Below, piece by piece: positions 1 through 8,505 of a stretch of DNA of 64,000 bases (the first letter of the stretch is position 1; each line of letters begins with the position of its first letter). The DNA is taken from positions 62,001 through 126,000 of the forward strand of contig JAWVCW010000010.1 of NCBI GenBank assembly GCA_033857955.1. The letters run 5' to 3'. A program made the translations under genes and the position numbers. Below the pieces are notes generated by a model. That model worked only from the letters and a program-made list of their open reading frames with translations, had not been told where the DNA came from and did no database searches. The stretch comes from Gaiellasilicea sp033857955 (GTDB lineage: Bacteria > Actinomycetota > Thermoleophilia > Gaiellales > Gaiellaceae).

Positions 1-778
1 AGGCGAGGTCGTAGGCGCCCTGCGCGAGGCCGACACCCATCGCGGCGACCGAGATCCGGCCGCCGTCGAGGATCTCGAGGAATTGCTGAAAGCCCGCGCC
101 GCGCTCTCCGAGGAGGTTCCCCTCCGGCACGCTGACGTCGCTGAACGAGAGCTCGCGCGTGTCGGAGGCCTTCCAGCCGAGCTTCTTCATCGGCGCCGAG
201 ATCTCGTAGCCGGGAGTCCCGTTCGTGACGACGATGTTCGAGATCTCGTCCTCGCCCGTGCGTGCCGTCAACGTCACGCCCCACGTGATGTCCGTGCCTG
301 CGTTCGTGATGAACATCTTCGAGCCGTTCACGACCCACCGGCCCTCACGCAGCTCCGCCGTCGTGCGCGCGTTGCCGGCGTCGGACCCCGCGCCCGGCTC
401 GGTGAGCCCGAAGGCGGCGAGCCTGCGTCCGGAGGCAAGGTCGGGCAGCCACACCTGCTTCTGCGCCTCACTCCCGAACAGCAAGATCGGCATCGTCCCG
501 AGCGAGGTGTGCGCGGCGACGGTGATCGCGACCGACGAGTCGATCCGGGTGAGCTCCTCGATCGCGAGCGCGTAGGAGACGGTGTCGCCGCCCGCGCCGC
601 CGTACTCCTCCGGAATCGGCAGGCCCATCAGCCCGAGCTCGCCGAGCTCGGCGACGATCTCGTACGGGAAACGCGACTCGCGGTCGAGTTCCTCTGCGAC
701 GGGCGCGACCTTCTCGCGCGCGAACTCGCGCACCGTGTCGCGGACGAGCTGCTGCTCCTGGGTGAGGTCGAGGTCCAT
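1..778 (-). CDS. Acyl-CoA dehydrogenase (3' end outside window)
   Basis: FAD-dependent acyl-CoA dehydrogenase, which introduces the alpha,beta double bond in fatty-acid or branched-chain acyl-CoA breakdown. Translation starts at the ATG complementary to 776-778 and runs off the left edge, so about 259 residues are seen of a usual 380. Visible family signatures are the N-terminal helix EQQLVRDTVREFA, the flavin-loop LTEPGAGSDAG near residues 125-135, NGSKMFITNAG, and GWKASDTREL. The catalytic glutamate lies in the missing part, so substrate class cannot be read. Isovaleryl-CoA dehydrogenase is attractive because methylcrotonyl-CoA carboxylase and a LiuC-like hydratase are nearby, but this is inference. 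It is divergent from the SCP2 gene. Confidence 0.93.
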   Translation of the reverse strand, partial: MDLDLTQEQQLVRDTVREFAREKVAPVAEELDRESRFPYEIVAELGELGLMGLPIPEEYGGAGGDTVSYALAIEELTRIDSSVAITVAAHTSLGTMPILLFGSEAQKQVWLPDLASGRRLAAFGLTEPGAGSDAGNARTTAELREGRWVVNGSKMFITNAGTDITWGVTLTARTGEDEISNIVVTNGTPGYEISAPMKKLGWKASDTRELSFSDVSVPEGNLLGERGAGFQQFLEILDGGRISVAAMGVGLAQGAYDLA

Positions 779-833
779 GCGCGGCCGAACCCTATAGATT
801 CGGCTCTTCACCGATCAAAGGAGCGACACAGAG

Positions 834-1142
834 ATGGCTGAGACCGTGCAGGAGTTCTTCGACGGGCTTCCCGCCCGCGCCGACGCCGAGAAGACGGCAG
901 GGATGAACAACTCGTACCTGTTCGACATCGAGGGTGCCGGCCAGTGGCTCGTCTCGGTCGAAGACGGCAAGGTCAACGTGACCGAAGGCGGCGGCGAGGC
1001 CGACACGACGATCACGACCTCCGAGGAGACGATGATGGCCGTCGTCAAGGGCGAGCAGAACCCGACCACCGCCTACATGACCGGGAAGCTGAAGATCAAG
1101 GGCGACATGGGCGCCGCGATGAAGTTGCAGAAGCTCTTCTAG
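834..1142 (+). CDS. SCP2 sterol-binding domain protein
   Basis: Small stand-alone SCP2-fold protein of 102 residues, probably a cytosolic lipid or acyl-CoA carrier. The pattern GQWLVSVEDGKVNV, then TTITTSEETMMAVVKGEQNP, then GKLKIKGDMGAAMKL is the usual SCP2 core with its C-terminal helix. The ATG has an AAAGGAG ribosome site about 11 bases upstream. A TATAGAT sequence at about 792-798, inside an imperfect CCGAA/TTCGG inverted repeat, could be its -10 box. It is divergent from the acyl-CoA dehydrogenase, which suits a lipid-handling role. The ligand is unknown. Confidence 0.9.
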   Translation: MAETVQEFFDGLPARADAEKTAGMNNSYLFDIEGAGQWLVSVEDGKVNVTEGGGEADTTITTSEETMMAVVKGEQNPTTAYMTGKLKIKGDMGAAMKLQKLF

Positions 1143-1146
1143 CCCC

Positions 1147-2037
1147 CTGATCCGGCTGCTGCTTGCGCTCGTCCTGGTCGCGGCTCCCCCTGCGGCGACG
1201 ACGGGCACGGCCGAGCCTCGCTCCGTCAGCGCAGGTGCGGCGATCGCGTTTACGCAGGGTCGCGCCCTGCTCGTGATGCGCCCGGATGGAACCGGCGTAC
1301 GCACGCTCGTCGTCGGCCGGCGTCTGGAGGCCAGCACGCCTGTCTGGTCGCCGGACGGACGTCGGATCGCGTTCGTTCGGTCCGACATCAACGAGCTCGG
1401 GATCTATGTGGTTGGTCGCGACGGGGGCGGGTTGAGACGCCTCGCCACGGGGTCGGAGCCCAGCTGGTCCCCCGACGGATCGCGCATCGCTTTCGGGGCC
1501 GGAGCGGGTCCGACATCGGCGATCTTCACCGTGCGGTTGGACGGCTCCGACCGCCGGCAGCTGACCCGTCCCCGGCTCGTGTACGACGGCACTCCTGACT
1601 GGTCGCCCGACGGGCGGCGGATCGCGTTCGTGCGCGACAACGACCGCGTGGCGCTGATTCACGTCATGAAGGCCGACGGGAGCAATCGGTTCCGGCTCGC
1701 CGGCGGCATCCAGCCCCGCTGGTCGCCCGACAGTCGCAGGCTCGCGTTCGTGCCCGGGGACGCCGGCGGGATCTCCGTCATGGACGCGGACGGAAGTCGG
1801 CAACGACAGCTGCCCACGGTACCCCGGTACCTCCGCCGTTTCGAGACGTACGACGGGTACCCGACGTGGTCTCCCGACGGCAGCCGCCTTGCCTTCGTCC
1901 GCTTCGTGTCGGAGCCAGGGCTGAAGCCCGATCCGAGCGGCATCTACGTCGTGGGCACCGACGGGAGCAACCGCCGGTCGCTCCTGACAGGTCGCACGGT
2001 GTCCGGGCTCGACTGGTGGGCTCCACCGGTGCGCTAA
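1147..2037 (+). CDS. Secreted TolB-like beta-propeller protein (probable CTG start)
   Basis: Five PD40/WD40-like propeller blades are visible, each with a W-SPDG/D-RRIAF signature, as in TolB and many secreted actinobacterial propellers. The ligand is unknown. The frame is open from the stop at 1120-1122. No ATG, GTG or TTG occurs before GTG 1270/ATG 1273, which would start inside the first blade. A CTG at 1147 begins LIRLLLALVLVAAPPAATTG, a convincing signal peptide, so CTG 1147 is the chosen start (296 residues). It lies 4 bp after the SCP2 stop, so the two are probably cotranscribed. Its 3' end overlaps the carboxylase gene on the other strand by 4 bp. Confidence 0.8.
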   Translation: MIRLLLALVLVAAPPAATTGTAEPRSVSAGAAIAFTQGRALLVMRPDGTGVRTLVVGRRLEASTPVWSPDGRRIAFVRSDINELGIYVVGRDGGGLRRLATGSEPSWSPDGSRIAFGAGAGPTSAIFTVRLDGSDRRQLTRPRLVYDGTPDWSPDGRRIAFVRDNDRVALIHVMKADGSNRFRLAGGIQPRWSPDSRRLAFVPGDAGGISVMDADGSRQRQLPTVPRYLRRFETYDGYPTWSPDGSRLAFVRFVSEPGLKPDPSGIYVVGTDGSNRRSLLTGRTVSGLDWWAPPVR

Positions 2038-3653
2038 TCGGCTTCGAGTTCCACGAGGAGGGCTCCGCCGGCGACGCGGTCGCCCTCCTTGACGTGCACC
2101 GCCTTCACGGTCGAGTCGTACGGCGCGGTGAGTGGCGTCTCCATCTTCATTGCCTCCAGCACGAGCAGCGGCCGACGCGCCTCGACGCGGTCGCCCGGCG
2201 CGACGTTGACGCGGATCACCGTCCCCGGCATCGGCGCCGTGACGCGGCTTTCTCCGCCGCCCGCCGCATGGTCGTGCGCGGCGCTGTCGACGTCAGGGGG
2301 CGGAGCCGGGGCCGCGGACGGGAGATTGAGCCGCCAACCGCCGCGCCAGGCACCGTCGGGCAGCCGCAACGGCGACTCGGAGAGCGGGGGATACTCGGTC
2401 AGGAAGGCGGTTGTCGCCTCCCCGGCCTGGAGGACGGGATGCGCGACGAGCCAGCGCAGGAAGGGAAGGTTCGTCGTGACGCCGCCGACCTCGGTCTCCG
2501 CCAGCGCATCGCCGAGGCGAGCGAGTGCCTCGGCACGCGTCGGCCCGTGCGCGATCAGCTTGGCGATCATCGGGTCGTAGCCGATCCCGACCTCGTCGCC
2601 TTCCGCCACGCCCGCGTCGACGCGGATCCCGGCCGGCAGCCGCAGCCGCTCGAGCGTCCCGGCCTGGGGGAGGAAGCTGCGCGGATCCTCGGCGTACAGC
2701 CTCACCTCGACCGCGTGGCCTCGTAACAACGTGTTACTTGGTTCGAGAGGCTCGCCCTCGGCGACTCGGATCTGGTCGCGGATCAGGTCGCGGCCGCTGA
2801 CGAGCTCCGTCACCGGGTGCTCGACCTGGATGCGGCCGTTCAGCTCGAGGAAGAAGAAGTCGTGTCCGTCGAGCATGAACTCGGCGGTGCCTGCGCTCTC
2901 ATAGCCGATCGCCTTCGCGAACGCGATCGCCGCCTCGCTCATCTCCGCGCGCAGCTCGGGATCGACCGCGGGCGAGGGAGACTCTTCGAGCACCTTCTGA
3001 TGGCGGCGCTGAACCGAGCAGTCGCGCTCGCCGAGAGCCAGCACGGTGCCGTGGGCGTCGGCCAGGAGCTGGATCTCGACATGGCGCGGGCGCTCGACGT
3101 AGCGCTCGCAGAAGACCGTGCCGTCCCCGAAGGCGGCCGCCGCCTCCCGGGCCGCCGCCTCGAGCGCCTCCTCGAGCTCGCGCGGGTCGCGCACCACCCG
3201 CATCCCCCGGCCGCCGCCTCCGGCCGCCGCCTTGACGACGAGTGGGAAGCCGATCTCGGCCGGCTCGCCGGTCGGAACGACTGGCACCCCCGCTTCGCGG
3301 GCGATCCGCTTCGCAGCGAGCTTGTCGCCGCCCTGCCGCAACGCCTCCTCGGGCGGCCCGATCCACGTCAGTCCGGCCGCGTCGACCGCGGCGGCGAAGT
3401 CGGCGTTCTCCGCAAGGAAGCCGTAACCGGGATGGATCGCGTCCGCGCCCGCGTGCTGCGCCGCCCGGATGTGCTCCTCGGAGAGGAGGTAGCTCTCGAT
3501 CGCCACCGTCTCGTCGGCGGAGCGGGCGTGGAGGGAGCCGGTGTCGTCGGGCGCGGCGACCGCGACGGTGCCGATCCCGAGCTCGCGGCAGGTGCGGAAG
3601 ATGCGCACGGCGATCTCACCACGGTTCGCCACCAGGAGCTTCCGGATCGACAT
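2034..3653 (-). CDS. Acyl-CoA carboxylase alpha subunit (biotin carboxylase plus BCCP), probably methylcrotonyl-CoA type
   Basis: Biotin carboxylase and biotin carrier domains in one 539-residue chain. It carries out ATP-dependent carboxylation of biotin for an acyl-CoA carboxylase. Visible are the N-terminal KLLVANRGEIAVRI, the ATP-grasp glycine loop AAAGGGGRGMRVV, ELNGRIQVEHPVTE (the usual T is G here) and the biotinylation site EAMKME with Lys near residue 503. No beta subunit is adjacent. The matching one lies at 18880-20436 and looks like methylcrotonyl-CoA carboxylase, so pairing is inferred. A short cluster of rare codons, including TTA at 2724-2726, interrupts otherwise GC-rich codon use. 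The start is ATG; the gene is divergent from the SpoIID gene 38 bp away. Confidence 0.93.
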   Translation of the reverse strand: MSIRKLLVANRGEIAVRIFRTCRELGIGTVAVAAPDDTGSLHARSADETVAIESYLLSEEHIRAAQHAGADAIHPGYGFLAENADFAAAVDAAGLTWIGPPEEALRQGGDKLAAKRIAREAGVPVVPTGEPAEIGFPLVVKAAAGGGGRGMRVVRDPRELEEALEAAAREAAAAFGDGTVFCERYVERPRHVEIQLLADAHGTVLALGERDCSVQRRHQKVLEESPSPAVDPELRAEMSEAAIAFAKAIGYESAGTAEFMLDGHDFFFLELNGRIQVEHPVTELVSGRDLIRDQIRVAEGEPLEPSNTLLRGHAVEVRLYAEDPRSFLPQAGTLERLRLPAGIRVDAGVAEGDEVGIGYDPMIAKLIAHGPTRAEALARLGDALAETEVGGVTTNLPFLRWLVAHPVLQAGEATTAFLTEYPPLSESPLRLPDGAWRGGWRLNLPSAAPAPPPDVDSAAHDHAAGGGESRVTAPMPGTVIRVNVAPGDRVEARRPLLVLEAMKMETPLTAPYDSTVKAVHVKEGDRVAGGALLVELEAD

Positions 3654-3691
3654 CGTTGCGGATCGTATGCACGGGCGATACGCTGCCCCGC

Positions 3692-5005
3692 TTGCGGCGG
3701 TTGCTTCTCGTTCTTGGGGTCGTATTCCTCTGCCTGCCCATGCAGGCCGGCGCCGGCACCCTCTTTCTGATCGACGGCCGCGGGTGGGGCCACGGGGTCG
3801 GGATGAGCCAGTACGGCGCGCGGGGCTACGCAGAAGCGGGATGGGGCTACGAGAGGATCGTCGAGCACTACTACGTCGGCACCGAGCTGCGCACCGTGCC
3901 GGCCCGGCCTGTGCGCGTGCTGCTCGCCGAGCGCGTTGCCGAGGTCAAGATCGGATCGACGAAGCCGTTCAAGGTCGTCGATGCTCGCGGCAAGGTGCGC
4001 AAGCTGAAGCCCGGCGTGCAGAATCTCGCCGCCGCGAAGCTGACGAAGCTGCGATTGCCCCTGCGCTACGTGCCGGGTGCCGCGCCGCTCCAGCTCGATG
4101 GGAGCGCCTACCGCGGCGCGCTGCTCGTCCACCGGCAGGCCGGCAAGCTCACGATCGTCAACCAGCTGCCGCTCGACCGCTACCTCCGCGGCGTCGTGCC
4201 CTGGGAGATGCCGGACGACTGGCATCGCGAGGCGCTTCGCGCCCAGGCGGTCGTGTCGCGCTCGTACGCGCTCGCGACGCTCAAGCCGGGCACGCTCTTC
4301 GATCTCTACGCCGACACGCGCAGCCAGGTCTACGGCGGCATCCGCGCCGAGGCCGCATCGACGAACCGTGCGATCGGATCGACCGCGGGCCGCGTCCTCT
4401 ACTGGAACGGGCGCGTCGCGACCACCTTCTACCACTCGACCTCGGGCGGGAGGACCGTGTCGAACGAGGAGGCGTGGCCTGGTGCGAGTCCCGTGCCGTA
4501 TCTCGTGTCCGTCCCCGACCCCTATGACGGCCTCTCGAAGCTCCATAGGTGGGGGCCGTTTCGGTGGACACCGGCCGAGGTGGGGCGGAAGCTCGGCCTC
4601 CGAGTGGTCCGCGACGTCGTCGTCTCCCGCGGACCGTCCGGCCGCGTCGCCGAGGTGACGATCAAGGGCCACAGCGGCGCCCGGACGATGCTCTCGCAGG
4701 ACTTCCGCCGCGCGTTCAACCTCCGCTCGACCTGGTTCTCGGTTCGCGTCCTCGACCTCGAGCAGCCGCGGGGCCGGGCACTCGCGGGCGCGCGGCGACC
4801 TGTCGTCCTGAAAGGCTTCGTGCGCGGCCTCGGCAAGGTTCGGCTCGAGCAGCAGGTGAACGGCGGCGCGTGGACGACTGTCCGGCGCGTGCGCGCACGA
4901 CCCGACGGGCGCTTCACGGTGAAGGTCTCCCCGAAGCGGACGACGAGCTACCGTCTTGCGTCGCCCCTCGGCGCGGGTGGGGCCGTCACCGTCAACGGTC
5001 GCTGA
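3692..5005 (+). CDS. Secreted SpoIID/LytB domain protein
   Basis: SpoIID/LytB-family protein of 437 residues, a family that includes peptidoglycan lytic transglycosylases. TTG 3692 is chosen because it opens a typical signal peptide (RRLLLVLGVVFLCL) in a frame that otherwise extends back into the antisense of the carboxylase gene. The mature part begins with GRGWGHGVGMSQYGARGYA. It continues with the domain core around VPWEMPDDWHREALRAQAVV, SRSYAL, and the FYHSTSGG motif. The C-terminal 100 residues look like a small beta domain. It acts outside the cell, probably in wall remodelling. No sporulation genes surround it, so this is likely the general actinobacterial SpoIID type. Confidence 0.88.
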   Translation: MRRLLLVLGVVFLCLPMQAGAGTLFLIDGRGWGHGVGMSQYGARGYAEAGWGYERIVEHYYVGTELRTVPARPVRVLLAERVAEVKIGSTKPFKVVDARGKVRKLKPGVQNLAAAKLTKLRLPLRYVPGAAPLQLDGSAYRGALLVHRQAGKLTIVNQLPLDRYLRGVVPWEMPDDWHREALRAQAVVSRSYALATLKPGTLFDLYADTRSQVYGGIRAEAASTNRAIGSTAGRVLYWNGRVATTFYHSTSGGRTVSNEEAWPGASPVPYLVSVPDPYDGLSKLHRWGPFRWTPAEVGRKLGLRVVRDVVVSRGPSGRVAEVTIKGHSGARTMLSQDFRRAFNLRSTWFSVRVLDLEQPRGRALAGARRPVVLKGFVRGLGKVRLEQQVNGGAWTTVRRVRARPDGRFTVKVSPKRTTSYRLASPLGAGGAVTVNGR

Positions 5006-5011
5006 CGCACT

Positions 5012-5039
5012 CTTTACACTGACTTACACGACCTTCACG
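5012..5039 (+). promoter_or_regulatory. Three in-phase direct repeats (CTTTACAC, ACTTACAC, CCTTCACG)
   Basis: TTTACAC at 5013, CTTACAC at 5023 and CTTCACG at 5033 repeat every 10 bp just upstream of the glycosidase ATG at 5063. In-phase direct repeats of 6-7 bp are the layout used by OmpR/PhoB-type response regulators such as PhoP. The regulator here is unknown. Confidence 0.4.
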
Positions 5040-5062
5040 GCGACGCGGCTACCCTCGCCGCC

Positions 5063-6313
5063 ATGGGTCGCTTGCTTCTGCTCGCAGTGATGGTCGCGGC
5101 GCTCTTCTCCTTCGCCGCGCCCGCACAGGCATCGCCCTACATCCGCTACGGGCTCCAGGACGACGCCTGGCTCGTCTACGGGCCGGGGACGCTCGACGAG
5201 CGGATCGCCGAGCTCGACCGGATCGGCGTCGAGCTCGTCCGCTTCACCATTAACTGGCACGAGGTCGAGAAGGTGCGAGGGAAGAGAAGTTGGGGAAGCG
5301 CGGATTCAGTCCTCGAAGGGCTGCGCGAGCACGGGATCGCAGGGGTCGTGACGCTCTACGGCAGTCCGCGGTGGGCGAACGGGGGTCGCTCTCCGAACTG
5401 GGCGCCCACGTCCGGATCCAGCTTCGCAGCTTTCGCCTCAGCCGCCGCAAAGCGCTATCCCTGGGTGAAGCTTTGGCTCGTCTGGAACGAGCCGAACCAG
5501 CGTCGCTGGCTGCGTCCGACCACCCCGCAGACCTACGTGACGAAGCTGCTCAATCCCGCCTACGCGGCCATCCACCGCGTGAGCCGCGGCGCGAAGGTCG
5601 GTGGTGGGGTAACCGCCCCGCGTGGCTCGACCGGAGGCGTCTCGCCGGTCGCCTGGATTCGGGGCATGGGGGTGGCGAAAGCGCACCTGGATGCGTATGC
5701 GCACAATCCGTACCCGCTCCGGCCGCTGGAAACCCCGTGGGCGGGCGGCTGTGGCCACTGCGAGACGGTCACGATGGCGACGCTCGAGCGGTTGCAGCGG
5801 GAAGTCGCGCACGCCTTCGGCTCGAGCAAGCGGATCTGGCTGACGGAGTACGGCTACCAGACCAGTCCGCCCGACGGCTCGCTCGGCGTCTCCAAGACCC
5901 TCCAGGCCCGCTACGTGGGGGAGGCGGCCCATCGTGCGTTCTCGGCGCGGAACGTCGACATGCTCATCCACTACCTCTACCAGGACGAGCCCGATATCGG
6001 GCGCTGGCAGAGCGGTTACGTCGCCGCGGGTGGGAGCGTCAAGCTCTCGTATCGGGCCGCGCAGCTGCCTTTGGCACAGGTTTCCCGCACCGGCCTGCGT
6101 ACCGTGCTCTGGGGACAGGTGCGGTCGGGTCGTGGACCGCAGCGGTACGTCCTCCAGCAATTCCGAGACGGTGGCTGGCGCTCGGTGGGCGGGCTCCGAC
6201 AGACGAGCGCGCGCGGGTTCTTGAGTCGGACCGTCCGAGCGGGTTACGGAACGACGTTCCGGCTCTGGCAACCTTCCGGCGGGATCGCCAGTCCGCTGAT
6301 TCGAGTGCGCTAG
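5063..6313 (+). CDS. Secreted glycoside hydrolase-like protein (clan GH-A fold)
   Basis: 416-residue secreted protein with signal peptide MGRLLLLAVMVAALFSFAAP and cleavage after AQA. The next 300 residues follow the TIM-barrel pattern of GH-A enzymes. WLVWNEPN near residue 140 gives the acid/base glutamate, and WLTEYGYQ near residue 260 gives the nucleophile glutamate. GH5/GH39-like enzymes share this layout, but the family and sugar substrate cannot be assigned. The last 80 residues form a separate beta-rich module. It follows the SpoIID gene by 57 bp with in-phase direct repeats in the gap, so it may have its own promoter. A role in exopolysaccharide or plant-polymer turnover is inference. 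Confidence 0.82.
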   Translation: MGRLLLLAVMVAALFSFAAPAQASPYIRYGLQDDAWLVYGPGTLDERIAELDRIGVELVRFTINWHEVEKVRGKRSWGSADSVLEGLREHGIAGVVTLYGSPRWANGGRSPNWAPTSGSSFAAFASAAAKRYPWVKLWLVWNEPNQRRWLRPTTPQTYVTKLLNPAYAAIHRVSRGAKVGGGVTAPRGSTGGVSPVAWIRGMGVAKAHLDAYAHNPYPLRPLETPWAGGCGHCETVTMATLERLQREVAHAFGSSKRIWLTEYGYQTSPPDGSLGVSKTLQARYVGEAAHRAFSARNVDMLIHYLYQDEPDIGRWQSGYVAAGGSVKLSYRAAQLPLAQVSRTGLRTVLWGQVRSGRGPQRYVLQQFRDGGWRSVGGLRQTSARGFLSRTVRAGYGTTFRLWQPSGGIASPLIRVR

Positions 6314-7053
6314 CCGGCCCAGTCGGGGCTGCGGCGCTCGAGGAAGGCGCGCAGGCCCTCCTGGCCCTCGGCGCTCGTGCGGCGCTCGGCGATCCGGCGC
6401 GCCGTCTCCGGCCCGGCGGGCCGGTCGACGATGAGCTTTTTCGCGTGACGTGCGGCGCGGGGACCGGCGCTGTGCAACTCGGCGAGCACTCGCTCGACCG
6501 CTGCGTCCAGATCCGAGTCGACCTCGTGCACGAGCCCGATCCGAAGCGCCGTCGAGGCGTCGAAGCGCTCACCGGTGACGAAGTAGCGCCGCGCCCAGCT
6601 CGGCCCGATCTTCGCCAGCGCGAAGGGGGAGATCACGGCCGGGATGATCCCGAGCTTCACCTCGGAGAACGCGAACACAGCGCGTTCGTCCGCGACGGCG
6701 ATGTCCGAACAGGCAACGAGACCCGCGCCGCCGCCGAGTGCATGGCCCTGGATCCGGGCGACCACCGGGGCGGGGCAGCGGTCGATCGCCTCGAGCATGC
6801 CGCGGAGCGCGTTGGCGTCGGCGAGGTTCGCGTCGAAGTCGAGGTCCGCCGAGGCGCGCATCCACTCGACGTCCGCTCCCGCACAGAAGCTCGGCCCGTC
6901 GCCGGCGAGCAGGACGGCGCGCGCCTTGCCGACGTCGACGAACGCCTCGGCGAGCTCGGCGATCAGCGCTGCATCGAATGCGTTCCGGGTTTCGGGTCGC
7001 GCGAGCGTGATCCTCAGCAGGTCGTCGTCACGTTCGATCCGGAGCGCCCCCAT
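6310..7053 (-). CDS. Enoyl-CoA hydratase/isomerase family protein, LiuC-like
   Basis: Crotonase-fold enzyme of 247 residues. The oxyanion-hole segments are SFCAGADVEWM and GHALGGGAGLVACSDI, followed by FSEVKLGIIPAVIS. The first catalytic Glu of classical crotonase (GGGCEL) is Gly here. GGG-A/V-GLVA-C/S-DI is the form typical of methylglutaconyl-CoA hydratases (LiuC) and the related AtuE. With both methylcrotonyl-CoA carboxylase subunits in the window, the leucine pathway step methylglutaconyl-CoA to HMG-CoA is the best guess. The 3' end overlaps the glycosidase stop by 4 bp on the opposite strand. It starts at ATG and is monocistronic as far as visible. Confidence 0.88.
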   Translation of the reverse strand: MGALRIERDDDLLRITLARPETRNAFDAALIAELAEAFVDVGKARAVLLAGDGPSFCAGADVEWMRASADLDFDANLADANALRGMLEAIDRCPAPVVARIQGHALGGGAGLVACSDIAVADERAVFAFSEVKLGIIPAVISPFALAKIGPSWARRYFVTGERFDASTALRIGLVHEVDSDLDAAVERVLAELHSAGPRAARHAKKLIVDRPAGPETARRIAERRTSAEGQEGLRAFLERRSPDWAG

Positions 7054-7064
7054 CGTGCAGAGAT

Positions 7065-7113
7065 CCTTACAGAACCCCCGGATTCCCTTACGGCTTTCCG
7101 TCCGGCGCCTTAC
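7065..7113 (+). promoter_or_regulatory. Three CCTTAC direct repeats spaced 21-22 bp
   Basis: CCTTAC occurs at 7065, 7086 and 7108, each two helical turns apart, in the gap between the hydratase and the TolB-RTX gene (ATG 7159). The same-face spacing suggests an activator or repressor site. The last copy lies about 45 bp before the ATG. Confidence 0.35.
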
Positions 7114-7158
7114 ATCGCCGACCTACCGTCTGCTGGTCACTTCCACAGGGGGTTCAGG

Positions 7159-8445
7159 ATGATCGGCAAGGCAGCAACAGTGGCGGTGGCCGTGCTCGCG
7201 GCCGCAGCAGTCGGCGGAACGTCACCGGCCGAGAGCGCCTTTCCCGGAGCGAACGGCCGCCTGGTCTTCCAGCGCGGCGCCGCGTACGAGGGCGGCCAGT
7301 CGAGCCTGTTCCTCGTCAACGCGAACGGCACCGGCCTCGTCCAGCTCACGAGGGGCTATCAGCACGACGCCCAGCCGTCATGGGCGCCGGACGGCTCCCG
7401 GATCGCGTTCGAATCGACGCGCCACGACGACACCGACGTCTATGTGATCCGGCCGGACGGAAGCTCGCTCAAGGAGCTCACCTTCTCTCGCGGCTTCGAC
7501 GGCGACCCCGCCTGGAGCGCCGACGGCAAGCGGATCGCATTCGAGACGAGCCGCAACGGCAAGCTCGACATCTACACCATCGACTCGGACGGCACCGGCG
7601 AGACGCGCTTGACGACGTCCGCCACGGACGACGCCGATCCGGCCTGGTCTCCCGACGGCACTCGCATCGCCTTCATGAGCGACCGCAGCGGCCGCCGGCA
7701 AGTGTGGGTGATGAAGGCCGACGGCACCGGCCAGACCCAGCTCACGAATGGCGCGAACATCGGCGGCGAGAATCCGAGCTGGTCGCCGAAAGGACGAACG
7801 ATCGTCTTCGACTCGGACCGCGACACCGCCGGCAATCTCGACATCTGGTCGACGAGCTTCGACGGGGCAGATCAGCGGCGGCTCACGAACAGCCCCGCGC
7901 TCGATGCGCTTCCGTCTTACTCGCCGGACGGCAACTCGATCGTCTTCGTCAGCGACCGCACGGCCAAGAACAACCGCGAGTTCTTCCGGATGACCGCGAC
8001 CGGCGGCTCCCAGCGCCGGTTGCTGGCGAGCCCCCAGTTCTGGGACATGTCGCCCGACTGGGGCCCGAACCTCGGTCGCGCGGGTTGCACGATCACCGGC
8101 ACGATCAACGCCGACGCGCTCAACGGAACGCCGGGCCGGGACTCGATCTGCGGTCTCGGCGGGAACGACAGGATCTCCGGGCTCGCGGGGAGCGACCGGC
8201 TCCTCGGCGAAGCCGGGAACGACACGATCGTCGGCGGCGCCGGCGCCGACAGGCTCGAGGGCGGAGCAGGCAACGACAGGCTCACGGGATCTGCCGGCCG
8301 CGACACGATGCTGGGCGGAGCCGGAGCCGACTACCTCGACGCGCGCGACGGCAGGCCGGACACGCTCGACGGCGGGCCCGGCGTCGACCGCGGTCTCGGC
8401 GATCGCAAGCTCGACAAGCTGATCGCGATCGAGAAGAAGAAGTAA
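7159..8445 (+). CDS. Secreted TolB-like propeller with C-terminal RTX calcium-binding repeats
   Basis: 428-residue exported protein. ATG 7159 follows a GGGGTTCAGG ribosome-site region and opens a signal peptide ending near SPAESA. Residues 30-300 carry PD40 blades (for example DAQPSWAPDGSRIAFES and DADPAWSPDGTRIAFMS). After a Cys-containing linker, residues 325-420 carry RTX nonapeptides such as GGAGADRLEGGAGND, which fold as a calcium-loaded beta-roll. RTX tails are usually type I secretion signals in Gram-negatives. Here the N-terminal signal peptide implies Sec export, with the beta-roll folding outside in calcium. Ligand and role are unknown. A hairpin follows the stop. Confidence 0.88.
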   Translation: MIGKAATVAVAVLAAAAVGGTSPAESAFPGANGRLVFQRGAAYEGGQSSLFLVNANGTGLVQLTRGYQHDAQPSWAPDGSRIAFESTRHDDTDVYVIRPDGSSLKELTFSRGFDGDPAWSADGKRIAFETSRNGKLDIYTIDSDGTGETRLTTSATDDADPAWSPDGTRIAFMSDRSGRRQVWVMKADGTGQTQLTNGANIGGENPSWSPKGRTIVFDSDRDTAGNLDIWSTSFDGADQRRLTNSPALDALPSYSPDGNSIVFVSDRTAKNNREFFRMTATGGSQRRLLASPQFWDMSPDWGPNLGRAGCTITGTINADALNGTPGRDSICGLGGNDRISGLAGSDRLLGEAGNDTIVGGAGADRLEGGAGNDRLTGSAGRDTMLGGAGADYLDARDGRPDTLDGGPGVDRGLGDRKLDKLIAIEKKK

Positions 8446-8453
8446 CGCCTGAC

Positions 8454-8485
8454 GGGGCGGGGCTTCCTCTGCGGAGCCCCGCCTC
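8454..8485 (+). terminator. Hairpin terminator after the TolB-RTX gene
   Basis: A 9-bp perfect stem GGCGGGGCT/AGCCCCGCC at 8456-8464 and 8475-8483 lies 10 bp after the stop codon. There is no long T-run, as is common in high-GC actinobacteria. Confidence 0.65.
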
Positions 8486-8505
8486 AACCGCAGTAGAGTC
8501 GGCCC

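Noticed and set aside
3662..3678. GTAT...ATAC inverted repeat before the SpoIID gene as an operator
   Set aside because: The arms are only 4 bp and such matches are common by chance.
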